Positions 18,524-27,221 of a DNA stretch of 64,000 nucleotides are shown one piece after another. The stretch comes from Promethearchaeota archaeon (GTDB lineage: Archaea > Asgardarchaeota > Lokiarchaeia > Sigynarchaeales > SOKP01): NCBI GenBank assembly GCA_013375495.1, contig JABXKC010000006.1, positions 1 to 64,000 of the forward strand, in the 5' to 3' direction. A program made the translations under genes and the position numbers. Below the pieces are notes generated by a model. The model was not told where the DNA came from, ran no database searches, and saw only the letters and a program-made list of their open reading frames with translations. Numbering within the stretch: the first letter of the stretch is position 1; every line of letters begins with the position of its first letter.

Positions 18524-20095
18524 TTAATCTATATTTATCTCGTATTCTTGAATTGTTTCATTTCCAAGAATATCATTTACCTTAATTGCTATACAATAAT
18601 TTCCTTGTTTGCTATAGGTATGAGAAATTGAACTTAAGTTTAATCTACGATTCTTTAATGTTCTGTATGAAATCCAAGTCGAATTAAAATAATCTTTTCG
18701 ACGATTAAAGTCTATTGTCCAACTATCAATCCAATCAGAAAATTTTTTTATCTTACTTCTGATCTTCTCTTGAATAATATTTATGTTTGGAATGGAGTAA
18801 TCTACTAAATCAATTATAACATTATTTTTGTCTTTAGATATTTTAACATCAAATTTGACATTCTGAAATTGGGAGTTTTTAGATCTATCTTGAACACCTT
18901 CAACTATAAATCTTTTATCAATATTATAATCTTGCTGATTATTGTTAATCCTTAATACTCTAAATGGTTGGGGAATTTCTTGATATTTTTGTTCCCAATT
19001 TATTAGATCATTACTGTTCCAAACATCAAGTATTCTTTTACGACATATGTTTATAGCGTGTTTTCCTATATCTGAACCGATCCATCTTCGTCCAAGTTTT
19101 TCTGCTACTACTAATGTTGTACCAGTTCCACAGAAAAAATCTGCTACGATATCATCTTTATTTGAAGAGGCAAGAATTATCCTTTTCAACAATCTCTCAG
19201 GTTTTTGCGTGGAAAATGCTTGATATTCTGCAGTGTTTGCTCTGATATAAGGTAAATCTGTCCAAACATCACGAGGAAAGATTCCCTTATTTGAAATGTA
19301 TACTTTTCGCGAGAGTTTTTTACCGTTATGACTACCTCCACGATGATAATACGTTCCATTATCGTCAGTTTTTAAAGCAAATTTAACTCGATCAGAGTAC
19401 TCCATATAAATGTTAGGATCGTCGTTAAATGTGTAATCATTAGATTTCGTATAAAATAAAATCGTATCAAAAGAGCGGATAAAGAACTTCCTCGTTCTAG
19501 CTGAAGCTGCGGGATACGCCCAAATTATCTCATTTTTAAAATTTTCTTTTCCAAAAATTTCGTCCATTATTATTTTAATATAATGCGAAATGTGCCAATC
19601 TAAGTGCACATAAATGCTTCCGTCTTCTGCGAGTAACTCCTTCATTAGAATTAATCTATCATACAAAAATTCGATATAAGCATCAATGCCTCCATTCCAT
19701 GAATCTGAATAAGCCTTAGTGGCCTCAAACGCGTCGTCCTCTCCTATAAACACTTTGGATTCGAAATCTCCTCCTGTTGCAAAAGGTGGATCGATATAGA
19801 TTAATTTGATTTTTTTCGCATAAATTTTGAGCAAAGAATTCATGATATCCTTATTGTCCCCTTGGATTAAACAATTAATATACTCATTGGAAGTTAATTC
19901 TTTCTTTTGATATTCTCTCATTTTTTTTTTTATTATTTCGTTCTGTAATCCAATATTGTCAATTAAAGGGTATCTAATCAACTCTTTTATATGGAAAGGG
20001 TAAACTTGTTGAGACTTATTGGTGTTAGACAATTGAATTTTATCTTTATCTTTCCAATATAGATTCGGCATTATTAATCGTCTATAAGATGACAA
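18524..20095 (-). CDS. Orphan DNA methyltransferase, type III Mod-like (N6-adenine or N4-cytosine)
   Basis: 523 residues. Motif IV is 'IYIDPPFATGGDFESK' (DPPF) and motif I is 'ADFFCGTGTTLVVAEKLG', placed after motif IV as in beta-class amino-methyltransferases; 'VYVHLDWHISHYIK' is also typical of type III Mod subunits. The C-terminal 60 residues ('ISHTYSKQGNYCIAIKVND') look like a PKD-type beta-sandwich, which is unusual. No restriction or helicase subunit is adjacent: the flanking genes are truD and aspS. It may be a solitary regulatory methylase or a relic of a restriction system. Confidence 0.85.
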   Translation of the reverse strand: MSSYRRLIMPNLYWKDKDKIQLSNTNKSQQVYPFHIKELIRYPLIDNIGLQNEIIKKKMREYQKKELTSNEYINCLIQGDNKDIMNSLLKIYAKKIKLIYIDPPFATGGDFESKVFIGEDDAFEATKAYSDSWNGGIDAYIEFLYDRLILMKELLAEDGSIYVHLDWHISHYIKIIMDEIFGKENFKNEIIWAYPAASARTRKFFIRSFDTILFYTKSNDYTFNDDPNIYMEYSDRVKFALKTDDNGTYYHRGGSHNGKKLSRKVYISNKGIFPRDVWTDLPYIRANTAEYQAFSTQKPERLLKRIILASSNKDDIVADFFCGTGTTLVVAEKLGRRWIGSDIGKHAINICRKRILDVWNSNDLINWEQKYQEIPQPFRVLRINNNQQDYNIDKRFIVEGVQDRSKNSQFQNVKFDVKISKDKNNVIIDLVDYSIPNINIIQEKIRSKIKKFSDWIDSWTIDFNRRKDYFNSTWISYRTLKNRRLNLSSISHTYSKQGNYCIAIKVNDILGNETIQEYEINID

Positions 20096-20160
20096 AAAAT
20101 TTATTCTTAATTTCCTTTACAAATTTAATTTAAAAAAAAATATGAAATTAGAAGGTTATT

Positions 20161-21483
20161 ATGTCTTTTGATGAATTAGATGGATGGAGGAAAACTCATT
20201 ATACCCAAGATGTTACCCCCGAATTACGCGATCAAGAGGTAATTCTAGGTGGATGGGTAAGAAATTTCCGCGATCTAGGCGGTCTGAAGTTCATAAGCTT
20301 GCAAGATAAATATGGAGAACGACAGATTACTTTAAAAAAAGGAGTTGTATCCGATGAGTTATTTGAAAAAACTAAACTAGGATACCAATACTGCTTAATG
20401 ATAAAAGGAAAAGTAAAGGAATTCAAAACAGCACCAGGCGGAATTGAAATTATTCCATCAGAAATAAAAATATTGAATAGAACCCCGGAAAAGCTTCCTA
20501 TTGATATGACCGGAGAGACTATATCAGAACTTGATCTTAGGCTAAATAATAGGGCTTTGGATCTACGATCCTTAAGAAACCAAGCAATTTTTGAGATTCG
20601 TGGGCAAGTTTTAAAATCAGCTAGGAGTTTTTTACGTGAGCAAGATTTTACTGAAATTACAACTCCAAATATAATAGGTTCCGCGACAGAAGGCGGTACT
20701 GAGTTATTTCCTATAATGTATTTTGATAGAGAGGCATTCTTAGTTCAGTCTGCTCAGTTATATAAAGAACAATTAAGTGGAGTTTATGAAAAAGTATTTG
20801 AGATAGGTCCTGCTTTCAGAGCGGAAAAGAGCCACACAAAAAGGCACATCTGCGAAATTTTTACTTTGGATGTAGAAATGAGCTTTGTTGATATGTATGA
20901 TGTTTTAAAAACATTAGAAGAATTAGTTGTTGATGTAATAAGGAATATTAGAGAGAATAATATGACTGCTCTGAAAATTCTTAACATGGAAAATAAAACA
21001 ATCGTTCCAGAGTTACCCCTTCCACGCTATAGATACGATGAAATTCTTGAATTACTTGAAAATAAATATAAAATTTCTGTTGAATGGGGTGAAGATATCT
21101 CGACGGAGGCGTATAGAAAATTAGGAGAAGATCTAACTGGATATTACTACATAACTCATTGGCCAATGATAATAAAACCGTTTTACATTCAACCATCAAA
21201 AGATGACAAGTATAGTGAATCGTTTGATCTTCAAATGGGGTGGCTCGAATTAACATCTGGAGGCACGCGAGTTCATAATAGAACCCAATTAGAGAATGCC
21301 ATAGAAAACAAAGGTTTGAATGCATCTTCCTTTGATTCTCATCTTAATGCTTTTGATTTCGGAATGCCCCCACACGCGGGATTCGGGTTAGGAATTGCCC
21401 GTTGGATAACATATATTTGCGGTCTGGATGACATTCGAGAAGCTGTGATGTATCCAAGAACGCCCGAACGATTAACGCCTTAA
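20161..21483 (+). CDS. aspS: Aspartyl-tRNA synthetase, archaeal type
   Basis: 440 residues, the length of archaeal/eukaryotic-type AspRS. An N-terminal OB-fold anticodon-binding domain ('VILGGWVRNFRDLGGLKFI') is followed by the class II core: 'FTEITTPNIIGSATEGGTELF', motif 2 'IGPAFRAEKSHTKRH', and motif 3 'GFGLGIARWITYICGL'. It charges tRNA-Asp, and may also charge tRNA-Asn if the organism uses the amidotransferase route; the sequence alone does not settle this. It begins with an ATG 65 bases from the divergent methyltransferase gene and precedes map by about 30 bases. Confidence 0.95.
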   Translation: MSFDELDGWRKTHYTQDVTPELRDQEVILGGWVRNFRDLGGLKFISLQDKYGERQITLKKGVVSDELFEKTKLGYQYCLMIKGKVKEFKTAPGGIEIIPSEIKILNRTPEKLPIDMTGETISELDLRLNNRALDLRSLRNQAIFEIRGQVLKSARSFLREQDFTEITTPNIIGSATEGGTELFPIMYFDREAFLVQSAQLYKEQLSGVYEKVFEIGPAFRAEKSHTKRHICEIFTLDVEMSFVDMYDVLKTLEELVVDVIRNIRENNMTALKILNMENKTIVPELPLPRYRYDEILELLENKYKISVEWGEDISTEAYRKLGEDLTGYYYITHWPMIIKPFYIQPSKDDKYSESFDLQMGWLELTSGGTRVHNRTQLENAIENKGLNASSFDSHLNAFDFGMPPHAGFGLGIARWITYICGLDDIREAVMYPRTPERLTP

Positions 21484-21513
21484 ATATGCTACAAATGTAA
21501 ATTTTTGAATATT

Positions 21514-22431
21514 ATGTCAGAAGAATGGATTGAGTCTTATTTATGCGCTGGAAAAGCAGTTGTAGCTGCTAAAGAGCTAGCTGAAAAGCTCATAAAACCA
21601 GGAGCGTCTTTTTTAGAAATTGCCAATAAGTGCGAAGATGAAATAATAAATCAAGGCTGCGAATTGTCATTTCCAATTAATATGTCGCTAAACGAGTATG
21701 CAGCTCATTATAGTCCTACTATCGATGATCTTACTGTGGTTCCTAATAAAGGACTGTTAAAAATTGATTTAGGCTCGCATCATAATGGATTTATTGCAGA
21801 TTCCGCAATTACATTTAATATAGATAAAGATCCAAAGCTTCAAAATTACATAGATGCTGCCCAAGAGGCGCTTGATGCAGTGATCGAAATTTTTAAACCT
21901 GGTATTAAGTTGTACGAATTAGGGGAAGTAATCGCAGATAAAATTCATAACCATGGATTAAGACCAATTACTAATCTTGGTGGTCATGAATTAAAGCAAT
22001 ATAAGTTGCATGCTGGTCCATTTCTTCCTAATATAAAAGATAAAAGTCATAATGAAGTTTTAAAACCGGGGGATGCATACGCTTGCGAGCCATTTGCAAC
22101 TTCAGGTGAAGGTTTAGTCACCAACGGTAAAAAATCTTACATTTACCGATTTACTAAAAGAGTAAAAAAGAATTTACCCTACGAAGAAATAAATTATATG
22201 AGAAAAATAGAGGATTTAACTAAAAATCTCCCTTTTTCACCTCGATTATTAGAAAAACATAGCATTATCCCGAAAAATAAAATACAAAGGATTATCGATA
22301 CTTTTATACGAAAACAAATCCTCGATCATTATCCAATACTTATAGAAGTAACCAGAGCTCCTGTCGCGCAACAGGAACATACAATCATAATTGATATGGA
22401 TGGAAATCCTATTGTTACCACACAAGGATAA
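21514..22431 (+). CDS. map: Methionine aminopeptidase, type II
   Basis: 305 residues from the ATG at 21514 (a TTG at 21505 would add three). The five metal ligands are in place: two Asp in 'LKIDLGSHHNGFIADSA', His in 'NLGGHELKQYKLHAG', Glu in 'CEPFATSGEG' and Glu in 'APVAQQEHTIIID'; the His of 'NEYAAHYSP' is the conserved pocket residue. The insertion before the last ligand marks type II, as in archaea and eukaryotes. It removes the N-terminal Met from new proteins. The end overlaps the following nucleotidyltransferase frame. Confidence 0.95.
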   Translation: MSEEWIESYLCAGKAVVAAKELAEKLIKPGASFLEIANKCEDEIINQGCELSFPINMSLNEYAAHYSPTIDDLTVVPNKGLLKIDLGSHHNGFIADSAITFNIDKDPKLQNYIDAAQEALDAVIEIFKPGIKLYELGEVIADKIHNHGLRPITNLGGHELKQYKLHAGPFLPNIKDKSHNEVLKPGDAYACEPFATSGEGLVTNGKKSYIYRFTKRVKKNLPYEEINYMRKIEDLTKNLPFSPRLLEKHSIIPKNKIQRIIDTFIRKQILDHYPILIEVTRAPVAQQEHTIIIDMDGNPIVTTQG

Positions 22432-23281
22432 ATTAAAGGAAACAATCACATGTGTCATTCTATGTGCTGGTGAAGGAACACGCACCAAAGATATTGCTAT
22501 AAACGTTCCAAAACCACTTCTTAAAGTAGAATCTTTAAATAATCAATCCATACTTTCCTTAATTATTTCTAACTTAATAGATTTAAAGTTCAATCAAATC
22601 GTTATAGTAACAGGGCATTTAGGGGGACTGATTGCAGATTTTGTAAACTCTTCTCAAATAAAAAATCAAAATAGTAGAGAAAATATATTGATTCATCGTT
22701 CAGGAGATAGATACAAACTAGGTCCTTTATATTCTTTTTTAAGTATTACAAAAAATAATCAGATCTTTAAAGAAGATAAGTTATTTATGGTTTTTCCTGG
22801 AGATACTGTTTTTGATTTCAATCTAATTCAAGAAATCTTTGACCTAATAATAGAGAAATACATGCAAATTATCAATAATTCAATTCTATTTTATAGGAAG
22901 ATAAGAACCGATATATTAAAAAAGAAGTATGAAAAATACTACCCAAAATATGAAAAAAGTATTTCTTATTTAAAAATTGAAGAAATGGACTCAAAAGCGA
23001 TTGTTAAAGAGATTTCTCAAGAAAAATTGGATCTCATCTCGGATCAAGAAGAAATTAATCAGATTATTCCCATTTTTATATTCAACAACGTATATGTTGA
23101 AGCAATTAGAGATCTCGCTAACTCAGTCAAATTTCGTACTATTCGCGAAGCAGTAAACTTACTGATTGAGAGAGAAAAGCATTTTTTTGCCATATCGGTT
23201 AGTCCAGAGAAGAATTTCTATGACATTGATACTCCTCTAGACTTAAAAATTCTAAACGAAAAAAAAAAAAGTGGACAATAG
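22412..23281 (+). CDS. Nucleotidyltransferase (GT-A fold, sugar-nucleotide type), possibly frameshifted at 3' end
   Basis: The hallmark 'CVILCAGEGTRT' plus 'PKPLL' at the start is the NTP-transferase nucleotide-binding motif, and 'MVFPGDTVFD' is the metal-binding strand. It should form an NDP-sugar or similar activated compound from NTP and a phosphorylated substrate. The nearest canonical start codons are TTG 22412 and ATG 22400, inside the end of map. The frame ends just after a run of twelve A (23259-23270). In the next frame coding-like sequence continues (WTIVAPIISENMFQRKS...) to a stop at 23404-23406, so one lost or gained A would give about 40 more residues. Confidence 0.75.
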   Translation: MLPHKDKLKETITCVILCAGEGTRTKDIAINVPKPLLKVESLNNQSILSLIISNLIDLKFNQIVIVTGHLGGLIADFVNSSQIKNQNSRENILIHRSGDRYKLGPLYSFLSITKNNQIFKEDKLFMVFPGDTVFDFNLIQEIFDLIIEKYMQIINNSILFYRKIRTDILKKKYEKYYPKYEKSISYLKIEEMDSKAIVKEISQEKLDLISDQEEINQIIPIFIFNNVYVEAIRDLANSVKFRTIREAVNLLIEREKHFFAISVSPEKNFYDIDTPLDLKILNEKKKSGQ

Positions 23282-23913
23282 TAGCTCCGATTATCTCAGA
23301 AAACATGTTTCAAAGGAAATCAATCTCTTACTCCAATGAATCGTATCTGGATCAAAGCTCTATTGAGGAGGCATATAATTTTATTTTAAAGACATATAAA
23401 GTTTGAATGTCTCGTGTAGCAAACTTAAAAAATACTGCTAAATTCAACAAGATATCAAGCAAAAATGCTTCAATTTATACTTTATTTCATGTCAATTTTA
23501 ACTAAATTGCTTCTCTTTACAAAATTATTGCTCCTGTGTGATAAATAATAGAAATCTCCTAAAGTAATAATAAACTTGTTCGTAAATTAGGATTCAAAAC
23601 TAATGGCATGCAATAATATAAAACCGTATGGAACTCAAGGTGTAAGTATTAACTCTGGTAGGAAAAAAATTACTCCAGAACTTAAGAATCTTCATTCAAT
23701 TTTGTAACAACAGGCTCGTTGTTTAAATTGTAATTCTGTGTCATAAACCAATGATTTAAACTATTGTCCAATAAAACATATGCATAATCATCTATTTAAA
23801 TTTAATTATTAATTTATGAAATATATTCATTCAATTAATAAGAGAAAGTTTAATAGATTCCAATATTTTACTCAAAATGAAATTTAAATAAGAAATAATA
23901 ATTTTAAAAGAAA
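23282..23913. other. Long intergenic region, no confirmed gene
   Basis: About 630 bases. The first part (to 23406) reads as a possible continuation of the nucleotidyltransferase in a shifted frame. A 34-codon ORF at 23603-23707 (MACNNIKPYGTQGV...) has no recognisable relative and no clear ribosome site. No tRNA or strong RNA hairpin is evident. The last 100 bases are very AT-rich and probably contain the promoter of the cyclophilin-fold gene. Confidence 0.35.
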
Positions 23914-24291
23914 ATGTCCATAAGAATAAAGATAGATCTCTTCGGAATAGGAACTCTTAAAGGTGAATTGCTAAGAATCTACGCACCACTATCCACCGAT
24001 GCAATCATTAATAAGTTACCTATTGTTTTGCGAGGTCGATTTAGTTTTGGTTCAAATGCTTATTGGACGCTTCCTGGAATTGAAATCTATAAAGGTCATA
24101 ATCCGAAATCTGTCGAGAGCGTAGAGAAAGGAGATATCATATATAATCCTAAAACTGATGAATTACTCATAATTCTTGAAAACATTGAGATGCCTAATAA
24201 AGTAAACAAAATAGGTAGAGTTTCTGATAACCTAGAAATTCTTTTAAATGCTAAGAATGGCTTGAGTACTAAAATAACTAAAACAAAATAA
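23914..24291 (+). CDS. Cyclophilin-like fold protein (DUF369/PF04126 type)
   Basis: 125 residues resembling the small archaeal/bacterial cyclophilin-like proteins (PF04126): beta-rich, with 'KLPIVLRGRFSFGSNAYWTLPG' and 'VEKGDIIYNPKTDELLIIL', the family's 'GDIxYxP' turn. Members have the cyclophilin barrel but usually lack the prolyl-isomerase active site, and their role is unknown. The start ATG follows a long AT-rich region. It is 28 bases upstream of the VTT membrane protein and may share its transcript. Confidence 0.65.
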   Translation: MSIRIKIDLFGIGTLKGELLRIYAPLSTDAIINKLPIVLRGRFSFGSNAYWTLPGIEIYKGHNPKSVESVEKGDIIYNPKTDELLIILENIEMPNKVNKIGRVSDNLEILLNAKNGLSTKITKTK

Positions 24292-24319
24292 AAAATATCG
24301 TGTTTTTAAGAGGATTATT

Positions 24320-25132
24320 ATGGCTATCTCGAATAAATTAACCGTCGTTTTTACTTTTTTCTACTTAGGTGTTATGATTTACTTGATTTTATTTCTAACA
24401 GTTCCTCCCATTCAAAATGCTATAATTCAATCAAGACAAAATATCACAGGACTTACTGAAGGCTCCAACTACTTTATCGCACTTTTAATTGCTTTTTTTA
24501 TATGCCTTTTAGGAAATGCAAGTGTGGGATTTCCAATACCTTATCCATTCGTTATTTTCTCATTTTCAAATTCTATTTTTATTAGATATTCTAGTTTAGG
24601 ATTAAATCTTGGTGAAATCTTATTGAATGGACCATTTTGGTTAGAAATATTAATAATAGCAATTATTGGAGGCCTTGGAAGTGCACTGGGCGAACTTGTA
24701 GGATATTTAATTGGTATAGGGGCAAAAAAAGTAGCAAGCAAGTCTCAATCAAGAACACTTAATAATGTACAGGGATTTGGAAAACTTGCCTTAGAATACC
24801 CAAAATCCATGCATTTATTTATTTTTGTTGCAGCTGCTCTACCAATACCAGATGATCCTTTATGGATAGCTTTAGGAATGTCTGATAAAAAGATTAATTT
24901 TCCTATCTGTATTTTATGGGCTTGGTTAGGTAAAAATGTGACTACTATCTTCTATGTTATTTTTCCTATTCTAATTTCGCTTGGATTTGGAGCTACTGGG
25001 ATCGAAGTTGATGATATTTCGAGTGTTATAACGGAAGCATTAATGCTGATGTTAACCCTAGCTATTATGCAATTTATATTAAGTTTTAATTGGGAAAAAT
25101 ATCTGAATAACAGAAGAGAGAAGAAAAAATAG
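24320..25132 (+). CDS. VTT-domain (DedA/SNARE-associated) membrane protein
   Basis: 270 residues with five or six membrane segments. The central part 'IIGGLGSALGELVGYLIG' and 'FVAAALPIPDDPLWIALG' matches the VTT/DedA family, in which a re-entrant 'G-x-x-x-G-E-x-x-G-Y' loop and a P-x-P-D-D stretch are conserved. Members scramble or flip lipids or move ions across the membrane; in eukaryotes TMEM41/VMP1 are lipid scramblases. Which activity applies here is unknown. It ends in a basic tail and converges on the small zinc-ribbon gene, 7 bases away. Confidence 0.7.
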   Translation: MAISNKLTVVFTFFYLGVMIYLILFLTVPPIQNAIIQSRQNITGLTEGSNYFIALLIAFFICLLGNASVGFPIPYPFVIFSFSNSIFIRYSSLGLNLGEILLNGPFWLEILIIAIIGGLGSALGELVGYLIGIGAKKVASKSQSRTLNNVQGFGKLALEYPKSMHLFIFVAAALPIPDDPLWIALGMSDKKINFPICILWAWLGKNVTTIFYVIFPILISLGFGATGIEVDDISSVITEALMLMLTLAIMQFILSFNWEKYLNNRREKKK

Positions 25133-25139
25133 TAGACGA

Positions 25140-25307
25140 TTATTTCTTATTGTTTCTTAAACAGTTTTTGCACACGAAGACCGTTTTCTCTCTGCTTTTT
25201 GAATTCTCATCGTGGTAAATTCGTTTGTAAATATAATCGCCGCATATTTGGCATAACGCAACTGTTCTAGTTTCCCCTAATAATGGGCCTAAATTATCAA
25301 AAGTCAT
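25140..25307 (-). CDS. 55-residue zinc-ribbon protein
   Basis: A complete small ORF from ATG 25307 to TAA 25140-25142. It reads 'MTFDNLGPLLGETRTVALCQ', then 'ICGDYIYKRI' and 'VFVCKNCLRNNKK'. The CxxC (residues 19-22) and CxxC (46-49) pairs make a single zinc ribbon. It starts ten bases after the Alba gene stop and so is very likely cotranscribed with Alba. A nucleic-acid-binding or ribosome-associated role is a guess. It is easily missed because of its length. Confidence 0.65.
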   Translation of the reverse strand: MTFDNLGPLLGETRTVALCQICGDYIYKRIYHDENSKSREKTVFVCKNCLRNNKK

Positions 25308-25316
25308 AAATATAGT

Positions 25317-25640
25317 TTATATTTGTGATTTAGAGATGGTTATCTCGATTTTCGAAATTAAATCCTTTTTATTTCTATTAGATTGAATGTCTCTCCTATA
25401 ATTTCTGCGTTGATTTCTTTCGAAATAAGGGCGGCTACCTAATGAAACATTAGCAATTTCTACGCCAGGATAAAGGCGATTTTTTAAAATTTCAGCAACT
25501 TCAACCGCTGTTGAAATCTCTTCTCCTTCTCCTTTTATCAATAATGATTTTGTCCCCCCTGAAAAGGCAAAAATAGCATCTTTAATTGTTTTTTCCCGAT
25601 CTGTACGATTTCTGACTATAAGTGTTGTGGCGTTAGGCAT
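25317..25640 (-). CDS. albA: Alba family chromatin/RNA-binding protein
   Basis: 107 residues with the Alba pattern: 'TLIVRNRTDREKTIKDAIFA', 'KSLLIKGEGEEISTAVEVAE' and 'LKNRLYPGVEIANVSLGS'. The basic C-terminal extension is 'FERNQRRNYRRDIQSNR'. Alba dimers coat DNA and bind RNA in archaea. The conserved N-terminal lysine region that is acetylated in Sulfolobus is replaced by 'RNRTDREK', and the Arg/Asn-rich tail is longer than usual, which may favour RNA. A 'gagg' ribosome site precedes the ATG and a promoter candidate lies at 25690-25703. The 55-residue zinc-ribbon gene follows. Confidence 0.85.
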   Translation of the reverse strand: MPNATTLIVRNRTDREKTIKDAIFAFSGGTKSLLIKGEGEEISTAVEVAEILKNRLYPGVEIANVSLGSRPYFERNQRRNYRRDIQSNRNKKDLISKIEITISKSQI

Positions 25641-25689
25641 GAAAGAACCTCATTACCATATATTTGCTAAATTTGATTCAAAAGCAGTC

Positions 25690-25703
25690 TAAAATATAAA
25701 AGT
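25690..25703 (-). promoter_or_regulatory. TATA-like promoter candidate of the Alba operon
   Basis: Minus-strand 'cttttatattttag' lies about 50-63 bases before the Alba ATG. It resembles the archaeal TATA consensus and is the best candidate between the JAMM gene end and Alba. Confidence 0.35.
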
Positions 25704-25827
25704 GTTCCAAGCAATATAAAAGTTATTTATATTCATTCATTAACACGGTAATTAAAAAGCAATACTGCTAATAATCTTTTGATTAAAACCATGAAAGTGT
25801 CTTACGTATATTTATTTTTCTAGAATT

Positions 25828-27081
25828 TCACAAGTTAAAATCCGAACGAGAATTTAGATCGTCTAATATCTTTTGATATTCAAAACTCCTTTTCTCAAAA
25901 TGTTCAATAATTTTTCTTTCATCTGTATCTAAATAATCAAATAATGGAAAAATAACTTCAATACTTTTAGTAAAATCATTTAATATCTTTTTATACCATT
26001 CATTTGGTTTTACCAACATTTCCTTGATTTTTTTGCTAAATTTCGCTTTTTTTTTCTTAAAATCAGTTGTCTGATTGGTTTTCTTCAGATCAATTAGAAT
26101 CTCTTCGCATTTTTTTAACTCTTTTTCTATTTTTTCTCTAAATTTAGGAATTCTGTAAATTTTTTTATCAATATCAGGATCCCATTCATATAAGTAGTAA
26201 TCATCCTCTTCAGCTTCTTGTTCATCATCGGTAATTTTAACATCCCTTTTTAAAACCATGATGAGACCGAAATTCCTTTGAAGTTGAGCTAAACCTTTTT
26301 TCCGCAATACCTCATCTATAAAGTTGATTTGTTTCAAAGTATTTCTTATGTTTTTTTTAATCTCTTTTATGTCATTTTCGACTTGTTTAACCATTTTTTC
26401 TTTTGCAAATTCGAATTTAAGTTCAATAGTATTTGAATAAGTAGCAAACATACCACGATCTGGGTTTTTTAACCTTATTCCAGCAACCCCAAGATAATAG
26501 GATTTTGATCCTTTTTGGCAATGATCGAATACTAACGCTATTGCGTATGGGTTTACACCTTGATAAAACAACTGAGTTTCAATATCTCGTGGGGAAAAAA
26601 TAAAACCGATACCTGGATGCGTATGCCACCATCCTACAAAGAAGTCTTCTTTATTATCTTGGATTGCTCTTTCATATATTGCTGTGTTAAATTGAGCGGT
26701 ATCTACGTAATGTTTACTTTTATATTCAACATATGCTCTACCTCCTGCCATTACGGGGATCGCGTCTTTAATAATCACTTCTTTATTTTCCTTTATCGAT
26801 CCTATCAGAATGCCGTAGACTTCTCGCCAATTTCTTTGAGGTAGATCCTCATTTCCATATCGCATTGCATACCCAACAATGCGCCTATAGGCGTTATATG
26901 ATATGAAAATGGGTGATACGGCAGGGTCAATTCCAAATTTCTGAATATAATGTTCCTTTGTCGAAATTTCAATAAAAATATCTGAATTTGATGTTGTAGC
27001 TTCTAAATCTTCATTCTCGTTTTGATTATCTTCATTATTGTTATTTTCCGCTTCCTTACTGTTACTCTCTTTCCCGTTCAT
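25828..27081 (-). CDS. JAMM/MPN+ metalloprotease, Rpn11-like, with C-terminal coiled coil
   Basis: 417 residues. An acidic Asn/Glu-rich N-terminus (1-35) precedes an MPN domain (about 55-215) with a complete zinc site: E87 in 'REVYGILIGS' and H153-T-H155-x7-S163-P-R-D166 in 'WWHTHPGIGFIFSPRD'. The surrounding 'VGWWHTHPG' and 'NPYAIALVFD' stretches are close to eukaryotic Rpn11/CSN5. The rest (about 215-410) is Lys/Glu-rich and predicted coiled coil, as in proteasome-lid subunits. Asgard archaea encode ubiquitin-like systems, and a deubiquitinase role fits, but no ubiquitin, E1 or E2 gene is in this window. It is monocistronic as far as can be seen. Confidence 0.85.
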   Translation of the reverse strand: MNGKESNSKEAENNNNEDNQNENEDLEATTSNSDIFIEISTKEHYIQKFGIDPAVSPIFISYNAYRRIVGYAMRYGNEDLPQRNWREVYGILIGSIKENKEVIIKDAIPVMAGGRAYVEYKSKHYVDTAQFNTAIYERAIQDNKEDFFVGWWHTHPGIGFIFSPRDIETQLFYQGVNPYAIALVFDHCQKGSKSYYLGVAGIRLKNPDRGMFATYSNTIELKFEFAKEKMVKQVENDIKEIKKNIRNTLKQINFIDEVLRKKGLAQLQRNFGLIMVLKRDVKITDDEQEAEEDDYYLYEWDPDIDKKIYRIPKFREKIEKELKKCEEILIDLKKTNQTTDFKKKKAKFSKKIKEMLVKPNEWYKKILNDFTKSIEVIFPLFDYLDTDERKIIEHFEKRSFEYQKILDDLNSRSDFNL

Positions 27082-27221
27082 TAAATAATCAAATGATTTT
27101 CTAAATTCTTAATAGTTTCAACTATATTATTGGATAAATTTAAAACTTTTAAATTTATCAATCTTTTTAACCATTAAGAAAGTTCTTACAATAAATTCAC
27201 TTCAATATTTATCGAACCCTT

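Noticed and set aside
20981..21325. Minus-strand frame of 114 codons inside aspS
   Set aside because: Antisense of conserved class II motifs; no family pattern.
23603..23707. 34-codon ORF (MACNNIKPYGTQGV...)
   Set aside because: No relative recognised, no ribosome site, and an ORF of this size is expected by chance.
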